Both the position numbers and the translations under genes were made by a program. From Hirsutella rhossiliensis (taxonomy: Eukaryota; Ascomycota; Sordariomycetes; Hypocreales; Ophiocordycipitaceae), in contig NW_025408669.1 of NCBI RefSeq assembly GCF_020360975.1, positions 7,006,001 to 7,070,000 of the forward strand: a DNA stretch of 64,000 bases, in the 5' to 3' direction. Numbering within the stretch: the stretch's first letter is position 1; every line of letters begins with the position of its first letter. Positions 47,632-56,884 of the stretch are shown in pieces. A model generated the notes under the pieces. The model had not been told where the DNA came from and ran no database searches. It worked only from the letters and a program-made list of their open reading frames with translations.

Positions 47632-49514
47632 GTGGGTGGCGGCTCAAAAGAAGGGTCCTATTAAGGAGAGGGGGCATAAGAGGCCACAGTCATGCCTAGT
47701 AGACCCAATAATCATATACAAGGAAGCCTGCCTAACTAACATACCTCCCCTAGCCTAAGGACATTATATAGGCCTAACTTAGGTATAGGAATATCTTAAT
47801 ACCCTCTTTTAGCTAGCTATACATAGTTACTGTACCTACATAAGCTCCTCTCTTATCCTAATAGATAGACTAAGATATATATTACTTAATTTACCTTTCT
47901 ATGCCCCTATTTCTTGTACTATGCTCTTAAGCCCCTGCTTAAGAGGTCCCTTAAACTTCTGCGTAACTAATCGCCGACCGCTCCTTAGCTTCCCCGTTTA
48001 CCACTGTTTGACTTAGGTTAGACTCCTGTCTGTTCTTCCTGTTTAAGGATTCTTAATCTACATCATTACATGCCGTTACACTGCTTCTCTAGCTTAAATC
48101 TAAGCCTTTTACTTTAGTCTTTTGTCTTCCATTCCTACGTCTCTGCTTTTTTTTCTTGCGTCTCTCTGCGCGCATATAGACGTTTGTTTTGTTTTGAAGG
48201 AGGTGGATATTTGCTAGGTCAAAGCATATACAATAGACTCGTGAACCCCTAGCGGGCAACATGAAGAAACGGGAAAGCATAAATTATATAGATCTATGGT
48301 AGTCACTCATTCCTATTACCTCTAGGCCACCTGCCACCATCCTATCACTAACGAAGCTATTCGCCCGTTGCGGAGGTGGCAAAATCGCAACCCAACGTGA
48401 CAAGCAACACAGATATGGGACTGTGTCGCGGCCATGGTTTAGCCCGGACTTTCGAGCATCGACGGAGACTGTCGCATTTAGAATACATATATTGGATGAA
48501 ATGCTGAATAATTTCGCTGTTAAGCGATATTGACGAATCTTTTAGATAATAACGTCGCCTAAGCAGCCTAGGTGGCAACATCGCCACCCCAAGGCAGGCA
48601 CGGAACTATAAGAAGAAGAACTATCGAATTAATAATTCGTTTTTATAGATCTAGCTTCTTCTGGCTCAGCTATCAAGTAGAATGTATCACCATACCAATC
48701 TCAACCTCGTCACTAGCACCCAAGCAAGCGTCAATGGGGTTGTCGTAATCATCAGTGTACATAAATTAGACAAATCGCTTCACAGTATCGGATTGGAAGC
48801 TATGCATCGTAATAACGTCCTTACGCCATTCCTATAACCCGGGTCTAAGCAAACGAACGCTACAGTTGATGAGCCGATGGTTCTATTTGCCTGAGAAAGT
48901 GTACCTCGAAGTCTCCTTGAACGGCCGCATTGATCACTAGAGATTGTCCACAGACAATGGCTTTATAACCTTAAGCTCCTGTTCGTTTCAGGCGAACTGA
49001 AGGTCGCTAAATTCATATAGACATAGTATGAATCGCGATGAACGCTGCATTCAGAAGGCACCATAGGCGATGGAGCTCCCCTGAACTGAAGAATCGAATC
49101 CTTCAGTAAGTGGTGTTTACTTTACGGTAACCCCGGTCCTGGTTAAGCTCGGCAGCATCAACAGATCCATGGCCGGATCAACAGTCCTCGGGATCGACAG
49201 TGGCCATGTTATTCGCCTAACGTGTAATAGTTCTCACCTCTCAACATCTTCATATAATCCCGGGACCTGATGGTCGTGGATCTAGGACATTGTGGGGATT
49301 CGAAACGGTTGACCTCAGCAGATAAATCACTTTACTCCTATAGACGTAATCGCAAATGCTTCCCCCTTGATGGCAAACCGTAAAGCCAAGCTCTACCCTC
49401 CCGAGGCTCCCACATGTATCTACAGTGCTTCTTATGGCCTGCTGATGTCTCAGAAAGGTCCTTTCCGACGGGAACAGCCCCAGCCAGGCAGACCGTGGGG
49501 GATGCAACAACTCC
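47632..49514. other. TA-rich, RIP-like tract without genes
   Basis: From about 47.7 to 48.7 kb the base composition drops sharply, with many TA steps and stop codons in all frames; this contrasts with the GC-rich flanks. That is what repeat-induced point mutation leaves behind. The rest, to 49.5 kb, is of intermediate composition. No gene is supported. A direct repeat within it is listed separately. Confidence 0.65.
48374..48593. repeat. Pair of 20-bp repeats flanking an AT-rich segment
   Basis: The 20-bp word AGGTGGCAAAATCGCAACCC starts at 48374 and recurs at 48570 with two A-to-C differences. Each copy is itself a small hairpin (GTTGCG/CGCAAC on the left, GGTGGC/GCCACC on the right). The 176 nt in between are AT-rich. 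This could be the ends of a short non-autonomous element, but the copies lie in the same direction and no target duplication was found. Confidence 0.4.
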
Positions 49515-51069
49515 ATGGCCACCAACAGCGGGCTGACGGCTCAGACACGCGCTGCGCACAGCTATGCCTGAACACAAAAATCTTCTCCGTTCCTCATTCT
49601 CTTCTCAATCGCGTACGTGGGTGCTAAAGCAGCCGACAACGGGAACATCCAAGGAGAAATCTCAGGCTGGCTTAGTCGCAACCAGACGCCCGCCGCCATG
49701 GTCAGCGCACACGCAGCTAACCGTATCACCGCTGCCACCCTGCTGCTCTTCACGGTTCTCTCCACAGGCCTCGTCCTATAGACCGCTTTGTGCATAACGA
49801 CGGCGCGGCGACACGGCGACCCTGCGAGACCATGGTTAATGCTCTTCAGGGCTGCTCTCGCCTTCTTCTTTGCGTGAGGATGCATTCTTGTGCCAGACTG
49901 CTCATCAAGATACAGCTAACATGCATGTATCGGGGCAGCTCCGTGGCTCTCTCCTTTTGTAACCAACTTTTCGCCGTCCTGACCGACCAGATTGAACCTG
50001 CGGCCCTTTCGGGAAGCTCCTTTGGCATGATCAAGGCCATGGTTCAGTGTTTTATACTAAAGTCCCTTTTCGACGATATGGCAGTCATATTTGCTCTGCT
50101 GGCCGTGGGCGGCGTCGCCAGCGGCATCCGCCTCATCCACCTCGGCGGCAGGTCAGCAGCCGACGACATGCTACGAACAGCATCATACGTCTTGGCCGCC
50201 ATACTAGGCTGCATTAATGCCGTCATTTTCGCATTGAGCCAGTTGGATTTCCAGATGTTATACTCCAAACCCGAGTTAGCTTTTTTGAGGACCTGGCTGG
50301 GCAAGAACCCGCAGTCGGTGCTGGCCGCAAGGCTTCTCACCTTTGTGATGCTCGCCACTCAGTCGGCTTTTGCTTTGGCGCTGTTCGTGGGCTCGGTCGT
50401 CAATGCTGTGCTGACCAGGTCAGATCAAGGAGTGAAGACGGTGAGCCACCCACCTGGGTTGTGCCTCAGAGAAATCACATCGTCTTGTAGCCAAGTCGCT
50501 GACCAGATATAACGCAGGCCGCCAAATATCTCCTCGTCTGTTGTGTTTTGCTAGTACTCAAGACTTCGTTCACCATCAGCATCTGGGTAACATCAGTCCC
50601 CTTGGGCTCAGGTCGAGAAGATTCCGATGGGAAGGAGCCGTTTGCGAAGAATTCTCCTGGCCTCTATTTTCAAATCCTCGAAGTTGTCCTTAGTGTCTGG
50701 CCCTTCTTCGTCCTTCTCGTCCTCCTGTTTTCCCTTGCAGTTAAGAAGCAAGATGGACTCTGGGCCACTCATCAACCGTTCATGATGGATTGCCATTACG
50801 CAGAACGCGCTCCCCAGCAGAAGGCATGGGACTGCTGCCATAGCTTGGAGAGCCAACAGTCCATGAGGCAGACCCGCCAGCGAGCGCACGAGCTCTCCGG
50901 GCACTTTTACACGCCCGAGATGCCAGTTCAGCCCCCAGAGCTACACGGCTTTCAGCTTCCGCATGAGCTCTCTACACAGCAGCGCCTGTTCCACCAACCC
51001 CGGTACGAGATGGAAGCGCAGGCTTTCCCGCCAGCTTATGCGCCTCCTGGATCAACTCGGGGTCATTAG
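49515..51069 (+). pseudogene. Multi-pass membrane protein gene with two in-frame stops
   Basis: Exons 49515-49873, 49939-50440 and 50518-51069 join in one frame. The introns (65 and 77 nt) have CTAAC and CTGAC branch points and canonical ends, so the exon structure is convincing. The product would have about six hydrophobic segments (for example FLILFSIAYVG, AATLLLFTVLSTGLVL, LMLFRAALAFFF, ASYVLAAILGCINAVIFAL, LAARLLTFVMLATQSAFALALF, LEVVLSVWPFFVLLVLLF) and a His/Gln/Pro-rich cytosolic tail. Two stops interrupt the N-terminal part: TGA at 49569-49571 and TAG at 49779-49781. Each is one C-to-T step from a sense codon (CGA, CAG). Translation could restart at an ATG near 49839, giving a protein without its first helices. 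Family not recognised. Confidence 0.6.
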
Positions 51070-51615
51070 TCCATGTTACCAAGAGCATAGAGGATTGTAT
51101 TTGCTTATAGATCCCTCAAGCCCCCTTTCTGATTGATCATCTTCATTGGCAGCGCCCACCACACAGCTCGCCGCCAGATAGCACCTATGGATATAGAAAT
51201 TTCTGAAGAGTCTAGATATTTTTGTAAACTACCAAATATGCGTTGGGGAGATGGCAAGGGTTGTGTCAGGTACTGAGGAAGAACTTGTGGAGGGCCTGAG
51301 CCATATGACTTGATTCTATCACTATTTTAGATTTGTACGAGACGCCGACCGTCTGACACTTGAGAATAAAGCTAGAAGCGTTCTTGATCGACCATCCGAA
51401 GAGAGTCTCTGAAAAATTAGAAGCGGCATTCCGTGGAGGGGGCACGGAGTCTCATTATATCTCACTCACTACCCAAAGTAGTGTACGGTCATCTTAGCCT
51501 TTCCTACCATATCCAAGCAGATCAAAGCTGCCTATTAGAACTGATGAAACTATACGTCGAAGACATGATTCGAATCGCTGTCACATCCGCTCGGGGGGAA
51601 TCCTCGCTCCATTAC
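51070..51615. other. AT-rich flank of the membrane protein pseudogene
   Basis: About 550 nt with no supported gene. A 63-codon frame ending at 51624 has no ATG start and lies just before the retroelement insertion. Confidence 0.4.
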
Positions 51616-51764
51616 AAACGTTAACGACCCTAATTGGTTGTAAGCCCCCGGGCTCTATAGCTAGCTAGGACTGCTAATAGGGGCCTAGGCCCCTACTAGC
51701 CTCGCCATGGCCCTAGAGGCTGCATGCGAGTAATGATATAAAAAAAAAAAAAACGTTAACGACC
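51616..51764 (+). mobile_element. Short poly(A) retroelement (SINE-like) with target-site duplication
   Basis: The 14-bp word AAACGTTAACGACC occurs at 51616-51629 and again at 51751-51764. Between the copies lies about 121 nt ending in a run of 14 A. This is the structure left by target-primed insertion of a non-autonomous non-LTR element. The body includes a perfect 18-bp inverted repeat at 51678-51695 (TAGGGGCCT/AGGCCCCTA) and a CTATAGCTAGCTAGG stretch. I see no clear tRNA-type A and B boxes, so a tRNA origin is not shown. The body is short for a SINE and may be a truncated copy. Confidence 0.75.
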
Positions 51765-52528
51765 ACATCATGGCGCTCACGTTTGAAATGCCTAGTGGAC
51801 AGGCTCGAACGGGCTTATTCTCGTTAACAGCTGGTATATCGAGATTCCACTTTGGATAAGTAGAAAATTGCCTTCACACAACACGTGAATGGGATCAACT
51901 GTATCCTTGAGAAGCACCATGGTAGCTAGCAGCAAGTATTTCGATGTGTGATATACGCCACGAATGGGCAGCAAAACGCCCGTACTCGTTCGTATATTTG
52001 TTGCTGGCCCGGCGATGTTCTATAACACACGTGGAGTTGCCCTGTCGTAAAGCGTCTATTCCCATAGAACCCATCTGACCGAAAAATGTTTCGATAAACG
52101 AGCCAACAGTAGCCATACAGCGTATTTCACTGTCATGAGAAATTCCGTAGGGAATCGAGAGTTGAAAGCCTGTGATGCTGACGCAAGTCAAGCACGCCGA
52201 GATAGGTTGGAGGCGAGTCTGGCCGGGAGATCAGAGCATGATCCTAGAAAGAGCATAAGCAGACGAGCTCGGGGCCTCTCAAGCTGGAGCTCGTGAGCAC
52301 ATTTGTGACGGCTGAAATGGGAACATCGGAAGCTCGTAGGGGCCACCAGGAGGGTCTTTTGCTCAGGGGAAGTAAGCCTCGAGGGCGTATTCGGCGGATG
52401 AGGTTTCCAAATGACTATTCCATCTGCGTAGTTCATACATTTTCAAGTATAGCAGCAGCTCTCAGCGATGAGAATCCAGTTGGCTCGTTGATTCGACGTT
52501 GCGATGGTAGGTAATTACATCTGGGCAG
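51765..52528. other. Unassigned AT-moderate DNA
   Basis: About 760 nt. Two overlapping minus-strand frames (51792-51974 and 51895-52191) look partly protein-like but lack start context and domains. No feature is supported. Confidence 0.35.
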
Positions 52529-53034
52529 TCAGTCGCCTGTACGGAGGCACGTTTCAAAAGTTCTTGCTTGTATAGAAAAAAGAAGAACGTACCAAATCTC
52601 TACAACTCTATTCCCGGCTAATACCATCTTTCCTCCCTCTCGATACTCAAAGATCAGACGAGCTGCTATCCTAAGCTCGGCAGCGATATCAGCGCAGTTT
52701 TCCCTCTCCCGTACCAGTCTCGGCAAACCTTGGCGATAGCCTCCTCTGTACTAGGAGCCTGTTTACGTGGCCGGCCAGACCGGGGGGCATCTTGGAGCCA
52801 CTCGTCTCGTATAGTCAACGGCAGCTTGTTTGGCTCAAAGCCTCGCTCAATTGCTCGCGCATAAATGTTATTAATCGTACGAATTGGCAGGCCAGTTAAC
52901 GAGGCAATCTCGGCTGACGATTTGCCGACGCAAGGCGCCTTCAATGCAACAATTGATGCCCGGGTCGCGATGTCTGTCTTCATTTGCAGGAGAGGTTGAG
53001 GAGAAATAGCGAATGTGGACTGAGGGTAGGGCAT
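52529..53034 (-). mobile_element. Tc1/mariner-type transposase fragment
   Basis: The frame starting at 53034 encodes an N-terminal helix-turn-helix pair like that of fungal Tc1/mariner transposases: TRASIVALKAPCVGKSSAEIASLTGLPIRTINNIYARA (recognition helix) and the link RDEWLQDAPRSGRPRKQ that is rich in basic residues. After CRDWYGRGK the frame shifts; the expected continuation NCADIAAELRI lies in the neighbouring frame (52529-52726). The DDE catalytic domain is absent. The element is therefore dead. No terminal inverted repeats were found within the window. Confidence 0.7.
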
Positions 53035-53063
53035 AATAAGAGGAGTATGCGATGTAAATAAAG

Positions 53064-53363
53064 TTACGTGCGGGGGTCCTCTATTTCTTGTTTCCTTACC
53101 AGGGTTGTTTTAGCGAAACGTTTCTTTACGGCTGCTTCCTCCGTATAGTACATGACACGGACCCAGGCGGGCGAAACAAGAAGCCCATTGTTTATTTCTT
53201 CTCTTGTTGCTTTTTCTGATACATTACCACTGAAGCTCCCCGGGTATTTGTAGTAACCTATGGCAAGGAACGGCGCCATTTCATCAACCCGGCGGCACCA
53301 CCAAAGCCAACTCCAGGCTCTTTGCCGAGCCATCCGGTGATGCAGTTCTGTCTTGTCCACCAT
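53064..53363 (-). CDS. Hypothetical 99-residue ORF upstream of the transposase fragment
   Basis: Starts at an ATG (MVDKTELHHRMARQ) and ends EIEDPRT on the same strand as, and 29 nt before, the transposase fragment. It contains AWSWLWWCRRVDEM and YYKYPGSFSGNV but no recognised domain. It may be a remnant of the same or another mobile element rather than a host gene. Confidence 0.3.
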   Translation of the reverse strand: MVDKTELHHRMARQRAWSWLWWCRRVDEMAPFLAIGYYKYPGSFSGNVSEKATREEINNGLLVSPAWVRVMYYTEEAAVKKRFAKTTLVRKQEIEDPRT

Positions 53364-53530
53364 TCCCGCCAAGTCGAACCAGCAAGGCTTCTCAAATCAA
53401 GTAGGAACCGGCTCGGTTTCCTCGTCGCATCAAACACCGTCTGCTAGTCCTGGTTGAGTTCAGCTGAGGCCAGGGGTCGCTGGGTGCCTCGCCAAGTCAA
53501 GTGACGGCTTCAATCGCCAAGCCGAGCGGA

Positions 53531-54604
53531 ATGCCATCAGTACCCCCGATCGCCACCCTTCCAAAGATGCCAAATGCTGCCCGGGTTCTGCTCCCGAGGT
53601 CTCTGCAACGTATTGCGCGCTCGGGCATTGCTAGAGCAGCCTCGCACGTCGTGTCACAGCGGTCCGCCAAAGCCGGCTCGAGCACATCACGGCCTGCCAT
53701 CCAGGCGAGCGGCCGGAGAAGTTACAGCTCAGCCGCCATGGAGAGCAGCGTGGAGCAGCATCTCACTCCCTCAAGGCTGGGATCGGTCCGGGACCTTTGG
53801 TTCGAGCACCTCAGCGGTCCTGACTCACTGGTCTTGCCCAGCCAGGACGACAACAAGCGCTGGTTCATGGGCGGCGAGCTCGATCGCCTCTGCGTGTAAG
53901 TAGCTTCTTGGACGGGCGTGTAGCTGCCTCAGCTGCAGCATGCTCATCGACGTGGCAGAGAACGCTTTGCGCCCACGCTCGAGGCCATCCGGCACAGCGG
54001 CCTCAAGTCCGGGACCGACCTGATCAAGACCGCCAAGCCCGGCGAGGCAAGCGACTGGCTCAGCCTCGTCATCCTGCTGGACCAGATGCCGCGCAACTGC
54101 TACCGGGGCGACGCGGCGGCCGTGGCCTTTGCCGTGTTCGATCCCATGGCCCGCGAGGTGGCGCTGGCGGCCATGGAGCGCGGCATCCCGGACGAAAACC
54201 CGCAGATGCGATGGCAGTTTGCGTACCGGCACTGGTTCTACCTGCCGCTCATGCACTCGGAGGACCTGGCCATGCACGAAAAGGCGACGCAGGCATACGA
54301 GCGGATGCGCAGGGATGCGTACGCACTCGCCGACGCGGACGCGGACGAGGCCAAGAAGCATCATCCGTCCCAGCAGGGAGGAGATGGCCAGGAGCACTAC
54401 CGGGCCAAGGCAGCCGCGGTGGTGCGGGCCAGCCCCGAGGAGGCGCGGAAGCTGGTGGACTTGTATCTGGAATTCGAGAGGAGGCACATGGCCATCATCG
54501 AGCGGTTTGGGCGGTACCCGCACCGCAACAAGGCCTTGGGGCGGGTACCGACGGCGGAGGAGACGGAGTATCTCGAGACGGGAGGGGAGATGTTTGGGCA
54601 GTAG
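53531..54604 (+). CDS. DUF924 family protein, probably mitochondrial
   Basis: Exons 53531-53895 and 53959-54604 encode 336 residues. The 63-nt intron (GTAAGT donor) joins ELDRLCV to ERFAPTLEAIRHSG. The conserved DUF924 core is clear: the segment LVILLDQMPRNCYRGDAAAVAF, the motif RWQFAYRHWFYLPLMHSEDL and the final RFGRYPHRNKALGR. The N terminus is Arg/Ser/Ala-rich with no acidic residue for about 60 positions and ends RRSYSSAA, a likely mitochondrial presequence. An in-frame ATG 12 codons later (MPNAARVLLPRSL) is also a good start. The family is found in bacteria and eukaryotes and is all-helical; its activity is not established. Confidence 0.82.
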
Positions 54605-55333
54605 GCCATCATGTGTAGGTGGATAGACGAAGTAGGCGATCAAAGGGGGATCAGGAAGACTTGGGGCTGCTGGCTCGCCGCCTGGTATATATCGATGTCC
54701 CGGCTGATGAGCTTTTGTAAAATGCAACAAGCAAGTGCTTGGTCTAATATTATGCTGTACGTCCTGGAAAGAATAGCTCAATTGGTTTCCATCAATCTCG
54801 GTCTTGTCGATGCAGATGCGCCTCCTACAAGATCCCCTTTGCTTCCCAAACAAACAGACGTTTACCAAGGACTCGTCCCTTGAGCTCAGCCGGAACAGCG
54901 CCGTCTTTAGCTCGCTGTCCGTGTAAACCTTTGTAGGGGCCGTGCATGCAAACGACGGCGGACATTTCAACCGTCTTGTTATTAATACCCTGCCGCTAAC
55001 TGCAGTAATTACGTGCAAGTACCAAGAAAGTCTCCCCCTCACTCGAGTCTCCTCCGTCGTCATCATCACCGTCAAATCAGATCCGCGCCATCTTCCCTTG
55101 TTGTACAGCAGTAACTACCCGGTTCTTCCCCACACTGCTTCTGCTGGTGCTGCTTCTGCATATGCACAGTCGCAGTCGCAGTCGCAGCTGTCGCCCGTGA
55201 CAAGACACAACCCGGCCATATTCCCCCTCGCCCGGCTCCTTCTCCTCCACCTCATTAACCAGGCCCTTCCGCGATCCCCTCATCCCGCAGTCAACGCCGC
55301 ACACACTTCTTCACGTCGCCTCCTCCCACCGCC
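54605..55333. other. Intergenic region with promoter of the membrane protein gene
   Basis: About 730 nt. The right part holds a CAGTCG-type short tandem repeat near 55165-55187 and C-rich leader-like sequence. No gene is supported. Confidence 0.45.
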
Positions 55334-56267
55334 ATGGTCAGCACGCGCTCGTCCTCGTCGCGCGCCGGCAGTCTCGCCCCCGACGCCGCGACGCCACCAA
55401 ACCCGCCCTCGGCCGCCGCCGCCGCCAGCCGCTCCTCGCCCTCGCCGAAGCCGCCGTCGCGCCGCCCCGGCCGCCCCCGTCGCAGCAACATGGCGTCGTC
55501 GTCGTCGTCGGGCGCACCCGCCGGCGGCTGGGCGCACACGCCCACGCCCGCCACGCTCCTCTGGATGGCCATCTCGCTGCCCCTCGTCGTCTGGGACACG
55601 GGCTACGTCCTCGGCCGCCCGCACACCATGGAGGGCGGCCGCCTGCACTGGCCGCTCTGGGTCCCCTACAAGCTCTACGGCCAGGTCGACCACATCTACG
55701 GCTGGAAGGCATTTGAGGCCCGCAACGGCTTCACCGCCGCCCAGGGCTTCCTCAACCTCGTCGAGACGGCCATGTACGTCGCCTACCTCTGGCTCTACTT
55801 CCGCTCCTCCGACGCCGACGCCGACGCCGGCCCCCGCTCCGGTGCCGCCGCCGCCGCCGCCGCCTCCCCTCGCACAAAGGCCATCCGCGGCCGGCCCGGC
55901 GCCGCCGCCGTTCTCATTGGCTTCAGCGCCGCCGTCATGACTCTGAGCAAGACGGTCCTGTACTGTGAGCCCGCTCCACCGCTACCCCCCTCGAGCCGAG
56001 CCTTGCTGACGCTCGCTCCTTTGCGCCCAGGGATGAATGAGTACTACAGCGGCTTCGACAACATTGGCCACAACGCCATGATCCAGCTCCTCTACCTCTG
56101 GATCATCCCCAAGTCCGCCCCCCCCCCCTCCGCTCTCCATCATTTGCTGACTGTCAATCATCTGCAGCGGCGCCTGGCTCGTCGGCTCGGCCTACATGAT
56201 CTACTCCCTCGGCGGCGACATCCTCCAGGGTCTCGAGATAGCCTCCGCACACGTCAAAGAGGAGTGA
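55334..56267 (+). CDS. Multi-pass membrane protein, EXPERA/EBP-like layout
   Basis: Exons 55334-55964, 56031-56112 and 56168-56267 encode 270 residues. After a disordered Ser/Pro/Ala-rich N terminus (to about 75) come four to five hydrophobic segments: TLLWMAISLPLVVWDTGYVL, FLNLVETAMYVAYLWLYF, AVLIGFSAAVMTLSKTVLY, MIQLLYLWIIP and GAWLVGSAYMIYSLGG. The junction WMNEYYSGFDNIGHN crosses the first intron and is well conserved in fungal relatives I recall. The charged and aromatic residues within helices resemble EXPERA proteins, but the sequence match is weak. The third exon rests on a GTCCGC donor, which is unusual. The frame ends at a TGA that also forms a GTGAGT donor, so a further exon is possible. 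Confidence 0.6.
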
Positions 56268-56884
56268 GTTGCGACGACAAAGGTCATTGAGCAATTGCCA
56301 CAACCTCCATTTCTTTGCCCCGCTGCTCGTGGTCATGGCGGCTGCCTGGGCCTGCTTCTGCTAAGGAAAACGAATAATGAGCGCATCTTCGTGAATAGGA
56401 GCGGTGGACATTCGGTTATGTGCGCAAAGTAGCATTAAATACCCATACCCCTTCCCGTCGTCTCTGCCAGATGGCCATGAACAAGTGCAAACCCCCACAA
56501 CGCCTCCCTCCCCGCCATCGCTTGGTCGCGGCTTGGCGGCCCAACATACCCCGGCATATCATGTTCCAAATCAAAAGGAGAGGCGGAGTGAGAATAGTAA
56601 ACAAGGGCATGACCTCGTCATCGCAAGCCGTTGCCGTTGCGTCCAGTCAAAGGACTCTGGGGTATCAAAGCAAAATAGCAAAACAGGGCTGCCAAAGCCT
56701 CAAAAGACTGGCTGGCCACGAAGCAGTCGTCGCCCGTTTGTGATTCCGGTCCCATTACTTCCCGTCCTCCTGCATCCTCTTGCTCTTCTTCCAGGTCGAC
56801 TCGTACCCCGTTCAAGCTCTTGGCTTTTCGGCCCTCGTCTTGCAAAATCGTCTTCCTGCCAGTCGTCTCTCGCCCAGCGTGGCC
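56268..56884. other. Convergent intergenic region
   Basis: About 600 nt of 3' flank for two convergent genes. No other feature. Confidence 0.5.

Noticed and set aside
49071..49310. tRNA-like fragments (GATTCGAA words) near the TA-rich tract
   Set aside because: No cloverleaf could be drawn; A-box and B-box spacing do not fit.
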